Assembly (NCBI GenBank): GCA_036365515.1
Contig: CM070874.1
Coordinates: forward strand, 46,127,083-46,191,082
Source of the DNA: Torymus aiolomorphi
Taxonomy: Eukaryota > Arthropoda > Insecta > Hymenoptera > Torymidae
Length of the DNA stretch: 64,000 bases
Direction: 5' to 3'
In this document: one piece after another, positions 37,901 through 45,481 of the stretch
Numbering within the stretch: the first letter of the stretch is position 1
Layout of the letters: every line of letters begins with the position of its first letter
The notes under the pieces: generated by a model
What the model was told of the DNA's origin: nothing
The model's input: only the letters and a program-made list of their open reading frames with translations
Databases searched by the model: none
Translations under genes and position numbers: made by a program

Positions 37901-39719
37901 GTCCATATAATAGTCCATACTATACAACACCCCCCCGATATAGTGCTCAACTTCCACCAACACCCTCTCCTCAGCACCATCCACTTTCGCCAGCGTATCC
38001 ATCTTCAGCAGCTTTCGACCAAGCGGCATCACAGGCTGCCGTACCGCCAAGTTTGTATTCTCAAGTTAATCCCCAAACATCACATCAGTCTTTCCAGAAA
38101 CCTTCGCCGCAGGCTCAATCGCCTACTTTCTCGCAACAATCACCTCAAAGCGGCTTCCCCCAAAATTCACCACAGACTGAACCGCAGCAACAACAACCGT
38201 ATACACCGTCCACGATTGCTGCTGCTCAAAATCAGTCTCCTATTTATCCACAGCAGGTATATTTTTCCGCAGTAATGATAAAAATTATGTAGCGTTTTAT
38301 AATAGGTTTTTTGATACTCCGTGCGATGAGTGCCACTTTTTCGCATAATTCTCGCACGAGTGTGATTGTCGTTCTCGCTTCGCTCGGGTGAAAAACTCAC
38401 TTGAGCAAAAATCATTTTTATCGCACTAGTATCGAAATGTACTATATTATTATAATTCAATAATTAAAAAAATTCTTAGTAATCTATGTAAATTTTTTTT
38501 CCAATTTCAGTCACCTCAGTCGTTGCAATCGTCGCCGTACCCTCAACCCTCGCCTCAACCTGCTAATTACTCACAACCGTCGCCTCAAACGCAGCCGCCA
38601 ACTCCAGGATACTCGCAGCCGTCTCCTCAGACACCGGCAAGCAATTACTCACAGCCTTCGCCATCACAGGCTACATCTTTGAACTTTTCGCAGCCGTCGC
38701 CTCAGCAGCAACATTCACCCTATTCTCAATCGTCACCACAGCCACCACCTAGTTATTCGCAACCGTCACCACAATCGCAGCAGCATTCTCCTTACTCGCA
38801 ACCATCCCCTCAGCAACCTAATTTCTCGCAGGTTTCGCCAAGGCCACCTTCTTCGACGTATTCACAGCCGTCACCACAACCACCTGGTTATACAGCTCAA
38901 ACTCCTAGCCCATATTCTCAACCGGATTTAGGTAATTCGATTCTTTTAATTTTTATAACTTTTTTATATTTGTTTATGGAAAGAGAAGAGAAACTGAGTT
39001 TTGTGGAATATCTGCAAAATTATTTTTGAAGAATACGAAATATCACAATCAAAATGATTGATTTCCTGATCGTAAATAAAAATTAACTTATTTTAAACCT
39101 ATCGTTAGATTGATTCTTTAATTCACAAACTTTGCCCTATTAAAATTATTTTTAATTTAATGATTTATACGAAATATTCATGAAGATTTTTATTTCTCAT
39201 GTTACAGTAATAGCACAACCGTCCCCTCAACCACGTGGATATTCGGCGACCTCGCCTCAACAGCCACCACCTAATTATTCACAGTCATCTCCACAGATAC
39301 CATCTCCATATTCAGCTCAACCATCACCTCAACAGCAGCCACCAACGTATTCACAACCATCACCGCAAACTCCTCCCAGCTATTCACAGCCATCGCCTCA
39401 ACAGCCTAGAACTTATTCGCATCCTTCGCCCCAACAAACACCACAACAGTCATCTGTTGGAAATACGCAGCAACAAATTACTAATTATTCGCAATCTTCG
39501 CCCCAGCAACAAGATCAACAACAGCAAGCACAGACTACTACTACTAGCGCAAATTTTACAAAGAACACAGACGATTATTCGCAAAATTTATCACCATCAC
39601 CGTTTACTCAACCTATCAAATCTGCGTATCTTCAGTCATCTAATGCTTCAACGCCTATTGCTAAGCCAACTGCAACTAAAGAGAAACAATTACAGCAACA
39701 ACAACAACAACAACAACAA

Positions 39720-39751
<32 letters not shown>

Positions 39752-41487
39752 GCAGCAACAAACACAACAACAGCAGCAGCAGCAACAAAACACTGAACAA
39801 CATTTGGCTGCTTTAAATCAACAAGTCTATCAGTCGACATCAAGTGTCCAATATCCATCCACATATGCATCTAATGTATTTGCTAGTGGTGATAGGGTGA
39901 CTAATCAATTGAGTAACGAAATATCACCGAGGTCAACCACATCGAGATTAGCGAATCATGAAACTCAGCAGCATCTTGTTCAACAAAGACAGGTTAGTTA
40001 AGATCACGAATTTTTTTTTGTTTTACGCAATATTACTAAAATTATTATTTTTTAAGAACAAATATTTTATAGTCAAAGTGTCGACAAAAAAGATAATTTA
40101 TTCCGCATATATAAAATACTTGTTACATATTTTTTTAGAAAAAAAAAAAAATAGCAATAATAACATTTATAGATTTAATATCATTTTTATTAATTTTCAG
40201 GTTCAGCAAACTCAGGAACAGCAATCACAATTACTTAGTTTCCAACAAAACTTAGCTAGCCACGAATCTCTATATTCAAGTAGTTTTCAGGCAACTCCTT
40301 ACCCAATGCCAAACGCTGCTTGTCGGCCTGTTTATCCGGGATACTTTGATACAAGCACTAAAAGCACGACTGGAGCTCCTAGTCCAGGTAATAGTTTAGC
40401 TCCGGTGAAGAAACGCTCGTACACCGAGTCTTCAGGAGCCACAGATGTGGCAGCGCAGCGCCCTTCTGGTCAGGACCAATTCACTTTTGATTCATTGATG
40501 GCGCTTGCTCATTCGCAAGCTGACGTTTCAGTATCTAATCAGTTTGATAGTGCATTCGCTAGTAGTCTTGCTGACTCTGTTGCTTCAAATCCTGCTTATG
40601 CGAGATTGCAATTGGGCTTAGTCGGACGTACGGCAAAGGAGACTCAACAATTGCTTTCGATACCGCGACCAACGAGTAAGAACGATCCGCTTGCCGCCTA
40701 TGGAAGGACATCGACGCCTAGTCAGTCTGAACTTGATCTCAATTTACTGCAAAGCTTGCAGAATGCTGCTGTCAAAGGTTCAAGTATGTTATCTATGCAG
40801 CGGCGCGTAGTCGAACAATCCGCACCCCTGCAGTCTACTACAACGACTAAGTCAAAGAAAAGTAAAAAAAGTAAGCAGCAGCAACAGCAACAGCAACAGC
40901 AGCAACAACTTAACGTTGGTGTTGATCAACAGACTGGTATACCGGGCTTCCCCCAGTACGGCGCTGCAACAAGTGACCCTATAAGCACTCTTAAACAATC
41001 AGCTGTAGGTGGCAGCGCCTTCAACTTTGCCTCTTCGGCCGGCGCCGTTAATAGTTCTGCTTTCTACGATAAAGACGCAGCAGCTGCTGCCTATGCCTTC
41101 CTTGACGACTTCCGTAATCCTAATTTACCAAGTTATTACATGGCCTTGCGACAACAGCAGCAGCAACAACAGCAAGCGCAACAGCAAGCACAGCAGCAAC
41201 AACAGCAGCAACAAGCTCAACAACAAGTACAGCAACAAGCCACGCCAGTGTCAGACGCGACCCAGCAAGCCTGTAATAAATTAACCAATCAGACGGCAGC
41301 TAGAAACTACTCTGGCCATCCATTCCTTCATTCAACTCAAAGGCCATCTCCTTACGGGCCACCAGTCCCTCCGTACGTCACACCGCATGGAGCGAATTTA
41401 GGTGTTGATCCTGCGGCTTATCAACAGTATTTGCACTCGTTGTATGCACTGCAGCCTCCACCTCATCACAGACCAACCTGGCTTTAG
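12243..41487 (+). CDS. CECR2: CECR2-like chromatin remodelling factor (DDT-type N-terminus plus bromodomain), 13 exons
   Basis: Coding exons: 12243-12270, 13334-13422, 13611-13775, 14148-14264, 14576-14917, 15537-16078, 17685-17830, 17920-19280, 36851-37500, 37590-38256, 38511-38931, 39208-39992, 40201-41487. All have GT/AG borders and phases that join, giving about 2,199 aa. The N-terminus (QSWWEVPSIAHFCSLFKDAF, then DSDSLRVEPLG and YWYFYGTRLY) matches CECR2. A bromodomain follows at residues about 399-497, then a Lys/Glu-rich spacer, YSQPSPQ repeats and polyglutamine tracts. In mammals CECR2 pairs with an ISWI ATPase (CERF complex) and its bromodomain binds acetyl-lysine. The role here is inferred by homology; dikar is the likely fly counterpart. 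Least certain is exon 1 (nine codons), chosen because its ATG and donor phase fit exon 2. Introns 5, 6 and 8 contain repeats. Confidence 0.88.
12365..12406. repeat. (GA)n microsatellite in CECR2 intron 1
   Basis: An almost pure GA run of about 40 bases just after the first donor. The rest of intron 1 (12407-13333) is AT-rich with nothing recognised. Confidence 0.8.
13334..14917 (+). other. CECR2: CECR2 N-terminal conserved (DDT-like) domain exons 2-5
   Basis: Exons 2-5 encode about 238 residues that align well with vertebrate CECR2: WWEVPSIAHFCSLFKDAFNL, a leucine-rich segment (LLQELIVRLLEGCLPDGTRN), LPLRQKVEILRALCDFRLDA, and SLRVEPLGHDRKNSAYWYFY. This part mediates association with the ISWI partner in related DDT proteins (family knowledge). 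Exon 5 then runs into a basic/acidic low-complexity stretch (RRSRLAKEEEEEEEKEE) and IWQVVCFTLQDWSRL. Confidence 0.85.
13911..13962. repeat. (AAT)n microsatellite in CECR2 intron 3
   Basis: About 16 consecutive AAT units with two interruptions near the end. No other feature in the intron. Confidence 0.8.
14976..15490. mobile_element. Palindromic element in CECR2 intron 5
   Basis: The ends are inverted: GAGGCGTTTCGCCTCACTTC on the left and a complementary copy (GAGGTGAAACGCCCC) on the right, next to AGGCCGGTAAGCGC / GCGCTTACCGGCCT. The arms run inward for about 240 bp, with words such as TTTTGATAATTTTCACGTTTTG mirrored. It lies wholly between the donor at 14918 and the acceptor before 15537. 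Noncoding. Confidence 0.75.
15991..17983 (+). other. CECR2: CECR2 bromodomain, split over exons 6-8
   Basis: Reading across introns 6 and 7, the domain starts HKVLKILKDHEDAWPF. It contains the WPF shelf, the ZA-loop segment DPVDEQYAP, YYSVVRRPMDLSRME, and the acetyl-lysine-binding Asn in CRQYNGSDN, and ends in EVFDRAVDRYL. All key residues are present, so binding should be intact. Intron 6 (16079-17684) interrupts an Arg codon just before YYSVV; intron 7 is only 89 bp. Confidence 0.9.
16200..17684. repeat. Repeat-rich part of CECR2 intron 6
   Basis: 16225-16880 is a loose inverted repeat with GCGTACG words at both ends and a core of degenerate AACCGTACAAAACCG units that flip orientation at the middle, like the 7018-7885 element. 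17140-17175 is a perfect hairpin (CCAGTGTGCGAAGT / ACTTCGCACACTGG) with a four-base loop. 17176-17640 is less AT-rich unique sequence without a supported frame. Confidence 0.5.
17984..19280 (+). other. CECR2: CECR2 Lys/Glu/Ser-rich disordered region (exon 8)
   Basis: About 430 residues dominated by Lys, Glu, Ser and Asp, with many KKSK, KKGRKK and KRKRK-type clusters that could serve as nuclear localisation signals or nucleosome contacts. No fold is recognisable. The exon ends at a clean GTAAGT donor. Confidence 0.75.
19573..19752. mobile_element. Palindromic element, GGTCCTTATTCCCAAACC ends
   Basis: Arms of about 80 bp are reverse complements. They start GGTCCTTATTCCCAAACCAA, followed by direct GAGTTG/GGTGAG words that mirror exactly on the other side around a short loop (ACCATATACTACC). 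Noncoding. Confidence 0.8.
19885..20050. repeat. Dispersed repeat, copy A
   Basis: Shares the order TAGGTCTAACTCGTCAACAA, then a GTACACGAAAATGTTA-like word, then AAATTTTGTTTTGATG with 23836-23990, which reads TAGGTTTAGTTCGTCAGAAA and so on. The two diverged copies are in the same orientation. Class unknown. Confidence 0.5.
20228..20620. repeat. Tandem repeat, about three 121-122 bp units
   Basis: The marker GGGAGTTTTTTGACC-like word recurs at 20250, 20372 and 20493. Each is followed at the same spacing by a TCGTTTT, an ATTGCACCTA-like word, and a GCGCAAATCAAAGCTTT word. Units differ by substitutions, so the array is old. Confidence 0.75.
21158..21205. repeat. (GTGC)n/(GT)n microsatellite
   Basis: GTGTGTGCGTATGTGCGTGCGT-like run followed by GTGTGTGTG, on the plus strand. 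Frames on either strand across it are low-complexity artefacts. Confidence 0.75.
22608..22683 (-). ncRNA. tRNA-like sequence with Pol III boxes (probable tRNA relic or SINE head)
   Basis: On the minus strand a box A (TGGCGTAGTGG) is followed about 45 bases later by a perfect box B (GGTTCGATTCC), and the unit is followed by a run of T, a Pol III terminator. However the acceptor ends do not pair (the 3' side TTGCCTC has no partner), and the anticodon stem is poor (GCTT/AAGC with a six-base loop). It is therefore not a normal tRNA gene. It may be a tRNA-derived SINE head or a decayed tRNA. Confidence 0.4.
22737..22918. mobile_element. Palindromic element, ATATATTCGCATTCTTTGGC ends
   Basis: Arms of about 55 bp at 22737-22791 and 22865-22918 are near-perfect reverse complements (ATTCGCATTCTTTGGCTCAT and its complement). 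A loop of about 75 bp lies between. Confidence 0.75.
23156..23475. repeat. AT-rich dispersed repeat (ATGTTATAATAAATGTTAT type)
   Basis: Recurrent words ATAACAAAAATT, TATAACA and ATAGTAAAAATT in both orientations between a CACGGAGAAAA start and a GCGTACGTCAAGG end suggest a MITE-like unit. Boundaries are uncertain and there is no coding potential. Confidence 0.4.
23836..23990. repeat. Dispersed repeat, copy B
   Basis: Diverged second copy of the repeat at 19885-20050 in the same orientation. Just upstream (23700-23800) is a small hairpin ACCCTCGC-TAT-CGCTCGGGT-like word flanked by ACGCACCAT / ATGGTGC. Confidence 0.45.
24446..25111. mobile_element. Large foldback element, TTAAGGTGGTTCGAACACGAC end
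   Basis: The left end TTAAGGTGGTTCGAACACGA and the right end TCGTGTTCAAACCACCAAG are inverted; the right TTAA has decayed to CAAG. Arms of about 300 bp mirror each other almost completely (TTGCCGAAGAAAAAATTCAA and its complement around 24675 and 24810). The copy at 32640-33190 shares the CTTGCCGA phrase. Noncoding. Confidence 0.75.
25955..26408. mobile_element. TTAA-flanked MITE (TTAAGGTGGTTCCCTGG ends)
   Basis: Begins TTAAGGTGGTTCCCTGG and ends CCAGGGGACCACCTTAA, with one extra base in the right inverted repeat. TTAA at both ends is the piggyBac-type target duplication. No transposase. Confidence 0.75.
26405..26552. mobile_element. TTAA-flanked MITE sharing its left TTAA with the neighbour
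   Basis: Begins TTAACCTTTAGACTGCCGGC and ends GCCGGCAGTCTAAAGGTTAA, a 20-base perfect inverted repeat. Its left TTAA (26405-26408) is also the right TTAA of the preceding element, so one inserted at the edge of the other. Confidence 0.8.
27200..28105 (-). mobile_element. Penelope-like element, 5'-truncated, with GIY-YIG domain
   Basis: On the minus strand the coding part is followed by a 3' tail containing an AATAAAG signal and a TGGTGGTGGGGGGCAGTCA-like segment. The same tail recurs at 34659-34857. The upstream RT domain is missing, as expected of 5'-truncated retroelement copies. The GTCGAAACGTT word around 27358 on the minus strand resembles the terminal region where Penelope-like elements can carry hammerhead ribozymes, but I cannot see a complete core. 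Confidence 0.8.
27523..28050 (-). pseudogene. GIY-YIG endonuclease domain of a Penelope-like element (C-terminal fragment)
   Basis: The open frame of 175 codons contains VVYKINCRGCNGCYIGQTGR (the GIY-YIG-type start, with the CxxC insertion typical of Penelope-like elements), LKKRIYEHQYSLR and LKEHCLNSFHSFDFG, then ESLESIHILRNRNNVNL. Coding similarity continues upstream to about 28105 (KNSYPVKFIDKMIDE). The endonuclease of these elements nicks target DNA for reverse transcription. No ATG belongs to this fragment; it is a truncated copy. Confidence 0.8.
28234..29160 (-). pseudogene. LINE (non-LTR retrotransposon) endonuclease remnant
   Basis: The minus-strand frame 28225-28575 contains AYVGGNVGSVIDLILERRE and KERIESDYLRVTYII. 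These match the end of the apurinic-type endonuclease domain of jockey-like LINEs (normally SVIDYV... and R-I-x-SDH); the catalytic His is replaced (SDY). 28575-29160 is a more decayed continuation with no long frame. No RT is present. Confidence 0.6.
29165..29385. repeat. GC-rich modular hairpin repeat, copy 2 (inverted relative to copy 1)
   Basis: Shares with 7920-8330, in the opposite orientation, the words GGCCGAAAGTACCAC, TTTTCGGCCCG, AATAGTATACG, AGCTCGTGTAAATTG, GAGCCGAAGGCGAG, CCAAGTTTTTTCCTCCC and GCGTAATATACTATAT. The central hairpin is reduced compared with copy 1, retaining only one of its arms. Confidence 0.65.
30670..32500 (+). pseudogene. Broken HTH (Psq/pogo-type) gene or transposase fragment
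   Basis: Before the inserted element the plus strand reads VRRVYRRFQYTEDS up to 30780. After it, from 31867, reading continues in the same frame with EAIEMVRSNVMSTNKAAIHF and KIPKGTLIKKLQNN, a helix-turn-helix of the Psq/pogo class. Downstream, 32040-32370 has a few in-frame segments (PYVLKEFDSSNQ, duplicated) with stops. Probably a relic of a pogo-like transposase or a domesticated relative. Upstream 30140-30670 has GTAAATGAC/GTCATT words and no supported frame. Confidence 0.55.
30781..31866. mobile_element. Large TTAA-flanked foldback element (TTAACCCGTTTCCGCC ends)
   Basis: Begins TTAACCCGTTTCCGCCGAAA and ends TTTCGGCGGAAACGGGTTAA. The two halves (30783-31250 and 31390-31866) mirror each other nearly completely, so the frames seen on each strand are the same sequence in both orientations. 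It splits the HTH frame exactly at TTAA; removing it with one TTAA restores phase, which proves the target duplication. Confidence 0.85.
32640..33190. mobile_element. Foldback element related to 24446-25111
   Basis: Left (about 32640-32890) and right (about 32925-33190) arms mirror each other: GAAAATATTGCTATTGC and its complement AGCAATAGCGATATTTTC; ACTTGCCGATAGAAAAATT and its counterpart. The GACTTAATT...CTTGCCGA phrase is shared with 24446-25111. Noncoding. Confidence 0.6.
33760..35500. mobile_element. Large imperfect palindrome, interrupted by a Penelope-like tail
   Basis: Inverted matches pair 33770-33880 with about 35380-35490 (TTACACAAACCGCGC; TTTTTCGGCGCTGAAAC), 34565-34645 with 35230-35310 (CCGCGAATTCCGGATCACGG) and 34872-35030 with 35055-35215 (AAGAAGAGGTTTTTT). 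The left half has extra sequence (33930-34560). The element predates the insertion at 34659-34857. Confidence 0.65.
34645..34871 (-). mobile_element. Penelope-like element 3' fragment with 14-bp target duplication
   Basis: 34659-34857 repeats the 3' tail of the element at 27200-28105 (GGCAGTCAGATTGCCCTTG, CTTTATTAGCAAAGGACTAT, CCCAATTGCC). It is flanked by TATAAAGAAAGCTG at 34645-34658 and again at 34858-34871. Noncoding, heavily 5'-truncated. Confidence 0.8.
36075..36468. mobile_element. Palindromic element, ACAAGGAGCGTGCATAACC ends
   Basis: ACAAGGAGCGTGCATAACCT at 36079 and AGGTTATGCACTCTCCTTGT ending at 36464 are inverted with one difference; the match runs about 38 bp inward to GATCTTAA / TTAAGATC. 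Interior AT-rich, noncoding. Confidence 0.75.
36512..36660. mobile_element. Short foldback element near the CECR2 exon 9 acceptor
   Basis: ATTGCAGGGACCCGCTTTTC at 36513 and its diverged complement GAAAAACAGGTCCTTGCAAT ending at 36656. The interior TCTTTGACACTTTATAG resembles the interior of the element at 58468-58678. Confidence 0.65.
38511..41487 (+). other. CECR2: CECR2 C-terminal YSQPSPQ repeats and polyglutamine tracts
   Basis: Exons 11 and 12 encode about eighteen imperfect copies of YSQPSPQ. Exon 12 has a polyglutamine run of more than 20 residues (about 39691-39760) followed by a second after a Thr. Exon 13 has further runs near 40875-40910 and 41155-41245. The codon mix CAG/CAA is irregular. 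The region is low-complexity and prion-like in composition, ending in PPPHHRPTWL. Intron 11 (38932-39207) falls inside the repeat array. Confidence 0.8.
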
Positions 41488-42790
41488 CCACCGTCGAGAC
41501 TGACACAGTAGTAATGTCATGAAAAAATCAGGCAAGACTTGCCCTTGGTAGGATAAACGAGTTGTTTCCGTGTAATGTCGGTACATCAATATTTTTTTAA
41601 TAATTGTATGTTCATATCGTCGTTCTATTTTTATTTATGTCTTTTGACTATTATGATTTTCCTTTTTTATTTCTCCTTTTATCTCTTTTATTATTATTTT
41701 TAAAACATTACTTGGACCTGAATAATTTGTTTTATAGCACGTTCTTTTTTATGTTGTACGAGGTATGATTATGAAAAAGAAGAAGAATCCTCCTTTGCCA
41801 CTGCCTTTAAAGAACAGGTAATCATGATCTGACGCATGGAAACTCCTCGTTTTATGGATACAGTATTGAATTTTAGTTTTTATGGTCGTCTTTGTTTATT
41901 CGTTTCTTTCGCTTTTTTCTTTCAATTTCCTTCTTCTAATAGTAATAATAATAATAATAATAATAATGTTAAAGTCACCATTTAAACAGAGATGCAACAA
42001 ATTAAGCTCTCTAGAAAGTCAGCGTTATTCCGCACCAATAAAAATTGCATCCATAATTCATCTTATATTACATCCATTATTCGGCACATGACATAACACG
42101 AAAGTGAACGCCTAGCGTTCTGACTTTTTTAAAGCGGACTATGCATAAATGCGAATTCGATACCGAAGTTTTATACATTTTGTCAACAACAATTAGTTTT
42201 TAATCTAAGTGATGTAGTGATATGTAAATAAAATCAGATATAATATTTGATGAGGCGTCGAATGTTTTGAAAACAATGTACTTTGTTATGTTGAATCGAC
42301 CACTCTGGGTATCGACAACAAAGAGTTACTGTATCGCACGATTCTTGAGTATAAAGCTCTTGTAAATCGTTAGTAAAATATAGAGAAGTGGTCCACTGAA
42401 ATATAGCTGAGCGTGGCTAGAAAGGTAAAGATTCTTTTGTACGAAATTGCACTACCAAATTCGTACAATGGTATACACTTTCCAAGGTATTTTACATTGT
42501 AAGGTAGAATTCCCTTTTTGTACATAAGGCACATATCTGGACAGTTGTAATTTGATGTAAAAAATAGATTTGCGAAGTAAAGGTCGATATGGCGAAAGAG
42601 AACTTTTAATAAAGAGTAAATACGTTCAGAGCGAAATTAAGTGAAACTTATAAATTTCCCCACCTATATAAACATAAAGCGAAAAATAAATATATATATT
42701 ATATATATTAAAATCTATAAATATATGAATATATGTATATTGTAAATGTGTAACGAAGACAGAAATTAAAACGCGGTTTGTTACAAAACT
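41488..42790 (+). other. CECR2: 3' UTR of the CECR2-like gene
   Basis: AT-rich sequence following the stop at 41485-41487. Candidate polyadenylation signals: AATAAA near 42227, 42608 and 42685. The last lies before an AT-repeat stretch and a shift in character at about 42790. An (AAT)n run lies near 41942. The actual cleavage site cannot be chosen by eye. Confidence 0.5.
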
Positions 42791-43036
42791 TGTTCGCTTT
42801 TATTGTACCTTTAAATTTTTAAATTACCTCCTCCTATATGTAGAGGTCACCACATCACGAGTAGAAATCTAGAAATCCATTCAGCTGTCTATTCTATTCG
42901 CCTTGTTAAGACCAGCGTCAGCGCCTCTCGCGGCCAAAATTCGAACTGCTTATTGAAGGATAAACACAGCTGATTAGCATGAGCGGTATACGAACCAAAG
43001 ATTATTTAATTAAAAAATAAAATAAGTAGTGATCCG

Positions 43037-43605
43037 ATGAAGGTCTTAAAATCATTTATTGATTTGTCTGATATTATCAGATATATTGGCAATGGAACAA
43101 GGCCTTATGTGGAAGGCGAAAGAGTTTATAAGGCTAATCATATAATATTTTGTGGGTTAGCCAAAGAAAGTAATGATTGCTCAGCAGAGATGATAGTACT
43201 GTGCCTAAAAACGTCGGGTTTACAAGAATCTCCTCATGAAATAAGAGTAAAGATCTCTTCAAATGTATGTGCTGATGAAAATATCATTTATTGTGTGTGC
43301 TCTTGTAAAGCTGGTATTTTGGGAAAATACAAACACTCTGTTGCAGTTTTAATTCACCTTCATAAGTCAGTTCAAAATTATTGTTTTGTTTATTTTCTTA
43401 ATGATGAGTAAATATTTAAAGCATTTACTTATAAAATGTGTGAATTCTTTTAAGAACTCCATCATGTATTATTCAAGATGCATCTTGTACGGATTTAAAA
43501 CAACAGTGGGATAAGCTAAAACAGACAGCTTCAAAAATGTATGAAGCTGTAGAATTGAAGCATTTTTGCCACTTGAAGAAAACAGATTCCAAATTCCTCA
43601 AAGTG
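43037..43605 (+). pseudogene. Fragment of a SWIM-type zinc-finger protein gene
   Basis: 124 codons from MKVLKSFIDLSDIIRYIGNG to YCVCSCKAGILGKYKHSVAVL, a SWIM signature (CxC then C/xH) in which the third position is Tyr (KYKH) instead of the usual Cys. The frame stops at 43409, and coding similarity resumes in another frame around 43455-43600 (PSCIIQDASCTDLKQQWDKL). The 5' part is repeated inverted at 43606-43802. Such fingers occur in transposon-associated insect proteins; this copy is truncated and damaged. Confidence 0.6.
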
Positions 43606-43829
43606 AAATGTTCTTGTAAACCCGACGTTTTTAGGCACAGTGCTATTATCTCTGCTGAGCAATCATTACTTTCTTTGGCTAACCCACAAAATATTATATG
43701 ATTAGCCTTATAAACTCTTTCGCCTTCCACATAAGGCCTTGTTCCATTGCCAATATATCTGATAATATCAGACAAATCTATAAATGATTTTAAGACGTTC
43801 ATCGGATCACTACTTATTTTATTTTTTAA

Positions 43830-44393
43830 TTAAGGGGGTTCATCCAATTTTCAGTTTATTTAGGAAGTCTTTGAAACTTTTTTCACATGTACCTGACATC
43901 ATTATCTATATGATATCCTCACAAAAAAGAGCCTAGCTTCACCGTTATCGAGATATTAATTGTCAAATTTGAGCATTTTAACACGGCGTCTTATGGGACG
44001 CACACGCGCGAAAGATCGATTCAGTCTATAACTTCAAAGATACATTTAGCGTTTGTCTGAAAAACTAATATGTTATTAAGATCAATAATTAGAATATCAT
44101 ATTACAAGTTCAGAGATCCTAGCTTCACCGTTTTTAAGATATTGTAGTTGAAAGTATGGAATTTTAGGTGTACGGCAGCGCGTGCAGACGACGCTGTAGC
44201 GGTGGGGGAACACACAGCCGAGCGCCGCTCTGTGTGCACGCTCACAGACGGCACGAAGCTATGTGTATGGTCAGTCCCGTATAAACATGCGCTCTAACTA
44301 CAAGAGTGGGAGGCCCCATGCGAGCAAGCTTGTGCGCGCGGTGCGGGGTGATATTGATTCTTGATACGTTCCTGGTTGGATGAACCCCCTTAA
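43830..44393. mobile_element. TTAA-flanked MITE (TTAAGGGGGTTCATCCAA ends)
   Basis: Begins TTAAGGGGGTTCATCCAA and ends TTGGATGAACCCCCTTAA, inside the right arm of the inverted duplication. The undisturbed left arm shows the empty site with a single TTAA, so the insertion is precisely defined. It shares CCTAGCTTCACCGTTTTTA with the element at 9576-10161. Confidence 0.85.
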
Positions 44394-44609
44394 ATAATCT
44401 TTGGTTCGTATATCGCTCATGCTAATCAGCTGTGTTTATCCTTTAATAAGCAGTCCGAATTTTGGTCGCGAGGGGCGCTGACGCTGGTCTTAACAAGGCG
44501 AATTGCAGAAGCGCCTTTCTGCTCTCTTGGGTCATAACACTACATACACTCACTGTGCACGCTATCTATGTACCTGTGCAGACCCTGTCTTTCGCCATAA
44601 TTTCTACTC

Positions 44610-44720
44610 GGGAATCGGGATTGCTTGAGGGTGAATGCACATAAGCGCCGCGCTGCGCTGCGCCGTCTTACGCCGCGCTGCGCGGTTCTCTGCTTGCGCT
44701 GGCCCATAGTTCCGTTTCTA
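44610..44720. repeat. GC-rich repeat (GCGCCGCGCTGCG)
   Basis: GAGGGTGAATGCACATAAGC followed by overlapping CGCCGCGCTGCGC words. The same unit occurs inverted at 55829-55875 (GCGGCGCTTATGTACATTCA). Confidence 0.6.
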
Positions 44721-44888
44721 TATTCCATTGTTAATGGTAAATTTCTATAGATCTATGTCGTACATCTATCATTTTCATGGTCATGATCATGATTGAAGCC
44801 AAAATAAAAAAATTAGAAAAATGTATAATTTCATTAAAGTTATTGAAATTGTTAAAAAAATAAAAAAAAAGACAACAATCTTGCAGAA

Positions 44889-45065
44889 GGTGGTGGGTTC
44901 GACCACATTTAGCAATACCTCAAAGAAATATTCATAGTGCTTATAGCACTTTATTTAAATATTTTGCATTAAAGGATCATGAAGTTTTATAGATTTATTA
45001 ACATGAGTTTTAATCAATTTCATCATTTATTTGAACTGGTTAAAGGACATCCCATTATCGCCTAA
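44889..45065 (+). pseudogene. PIF/Harbinger-type transposase N-terminal remnant
   Basis: The plus strand reads RRWWVRPHLAIPQRNIHSAY then FKYFALKDHEV, and after a one-base shift FYRFINMSFNQFHHLFELVK. This matches the conserved N-terminus of Harbinger/HARBI1-like transposases (W-VRP...F...F-R-M...F..LL..V). No DDE part remains. 45066-45243 has nothing recognisable. Confidence 0.55.
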
Positions 45066-45406
45066 TTCCATCTTATTCATCAATAGCTGCATCTTCCAAT
45101 GTTCTAATCAATTTTATAATTCATAGTATATCTATCAATTGGGTCTTGTGTTTTCTTTTTCGGCTTAAAATACTTTTGTTCTTGAACTGTCCGTCATCTA
45201 AACTATCCCTTCATTTATTTAACTTTTCATTTTGGAGCATATATGTAGGAAGTGTGGAGGCGAGAGGTCGTGAATTAGGAGACGTCGCCTGTATCCTAGT
45301 TAAGATCTTTATTCTCTCTCTCTCTCTCTCTGGCGTGACTGACTCGAGTGGAGGTCAGAGCGGAACTGAGCGACCGTGCCGGCGGCGTTCGCTCGCAGCA
45401 TGCGCT

Positions 45407-45407
<1 letters not shown>

Positions 45408-45475
<68 letters not shown>
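45408..45475. repeat. (TC)n microsatellite in the left outer LTR
   Basis: An uninterrupted CT run of nearly 70 bases. A much shorter TCTCTCTCTC occupies the same place in the right LTR (near 54445), so it expanded after insertion. Confidence 0.85.
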
Positions 45476-45478
<3 letters not shown>

Positions 45479-45481
45479 CGC

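Larger units (their letters stand above)
42897..44502. repeat. Inverted duplication carrying SWIM-finger gene fragments
   Basis: Left arm about 42897-43235 is the reverse complement of 44394-44502 plus 43606-43829; the right arm is interrupted by a TTAA element. Arm ends read ATTCGCCTTGTTAAGACCAG and its inverse. Arms are nearly identical, so the duplication is recent or was gene-converted. Confidence 0.8.

Noticed and set aside
38200..38470. Alternative exon in CECR2 intron 10
   Set aside because: The stretch contains a repeat-like CTCGCTTCGCTCGGG word and has stop codons in the CECR2 frame soon after the GTATAT donor.
43037..43411. A live SWIM-finger gene
   Set aside because: It is truncated, repeated in inverted form, lacks one of the expected zinc ligands and has no continuation in frame.
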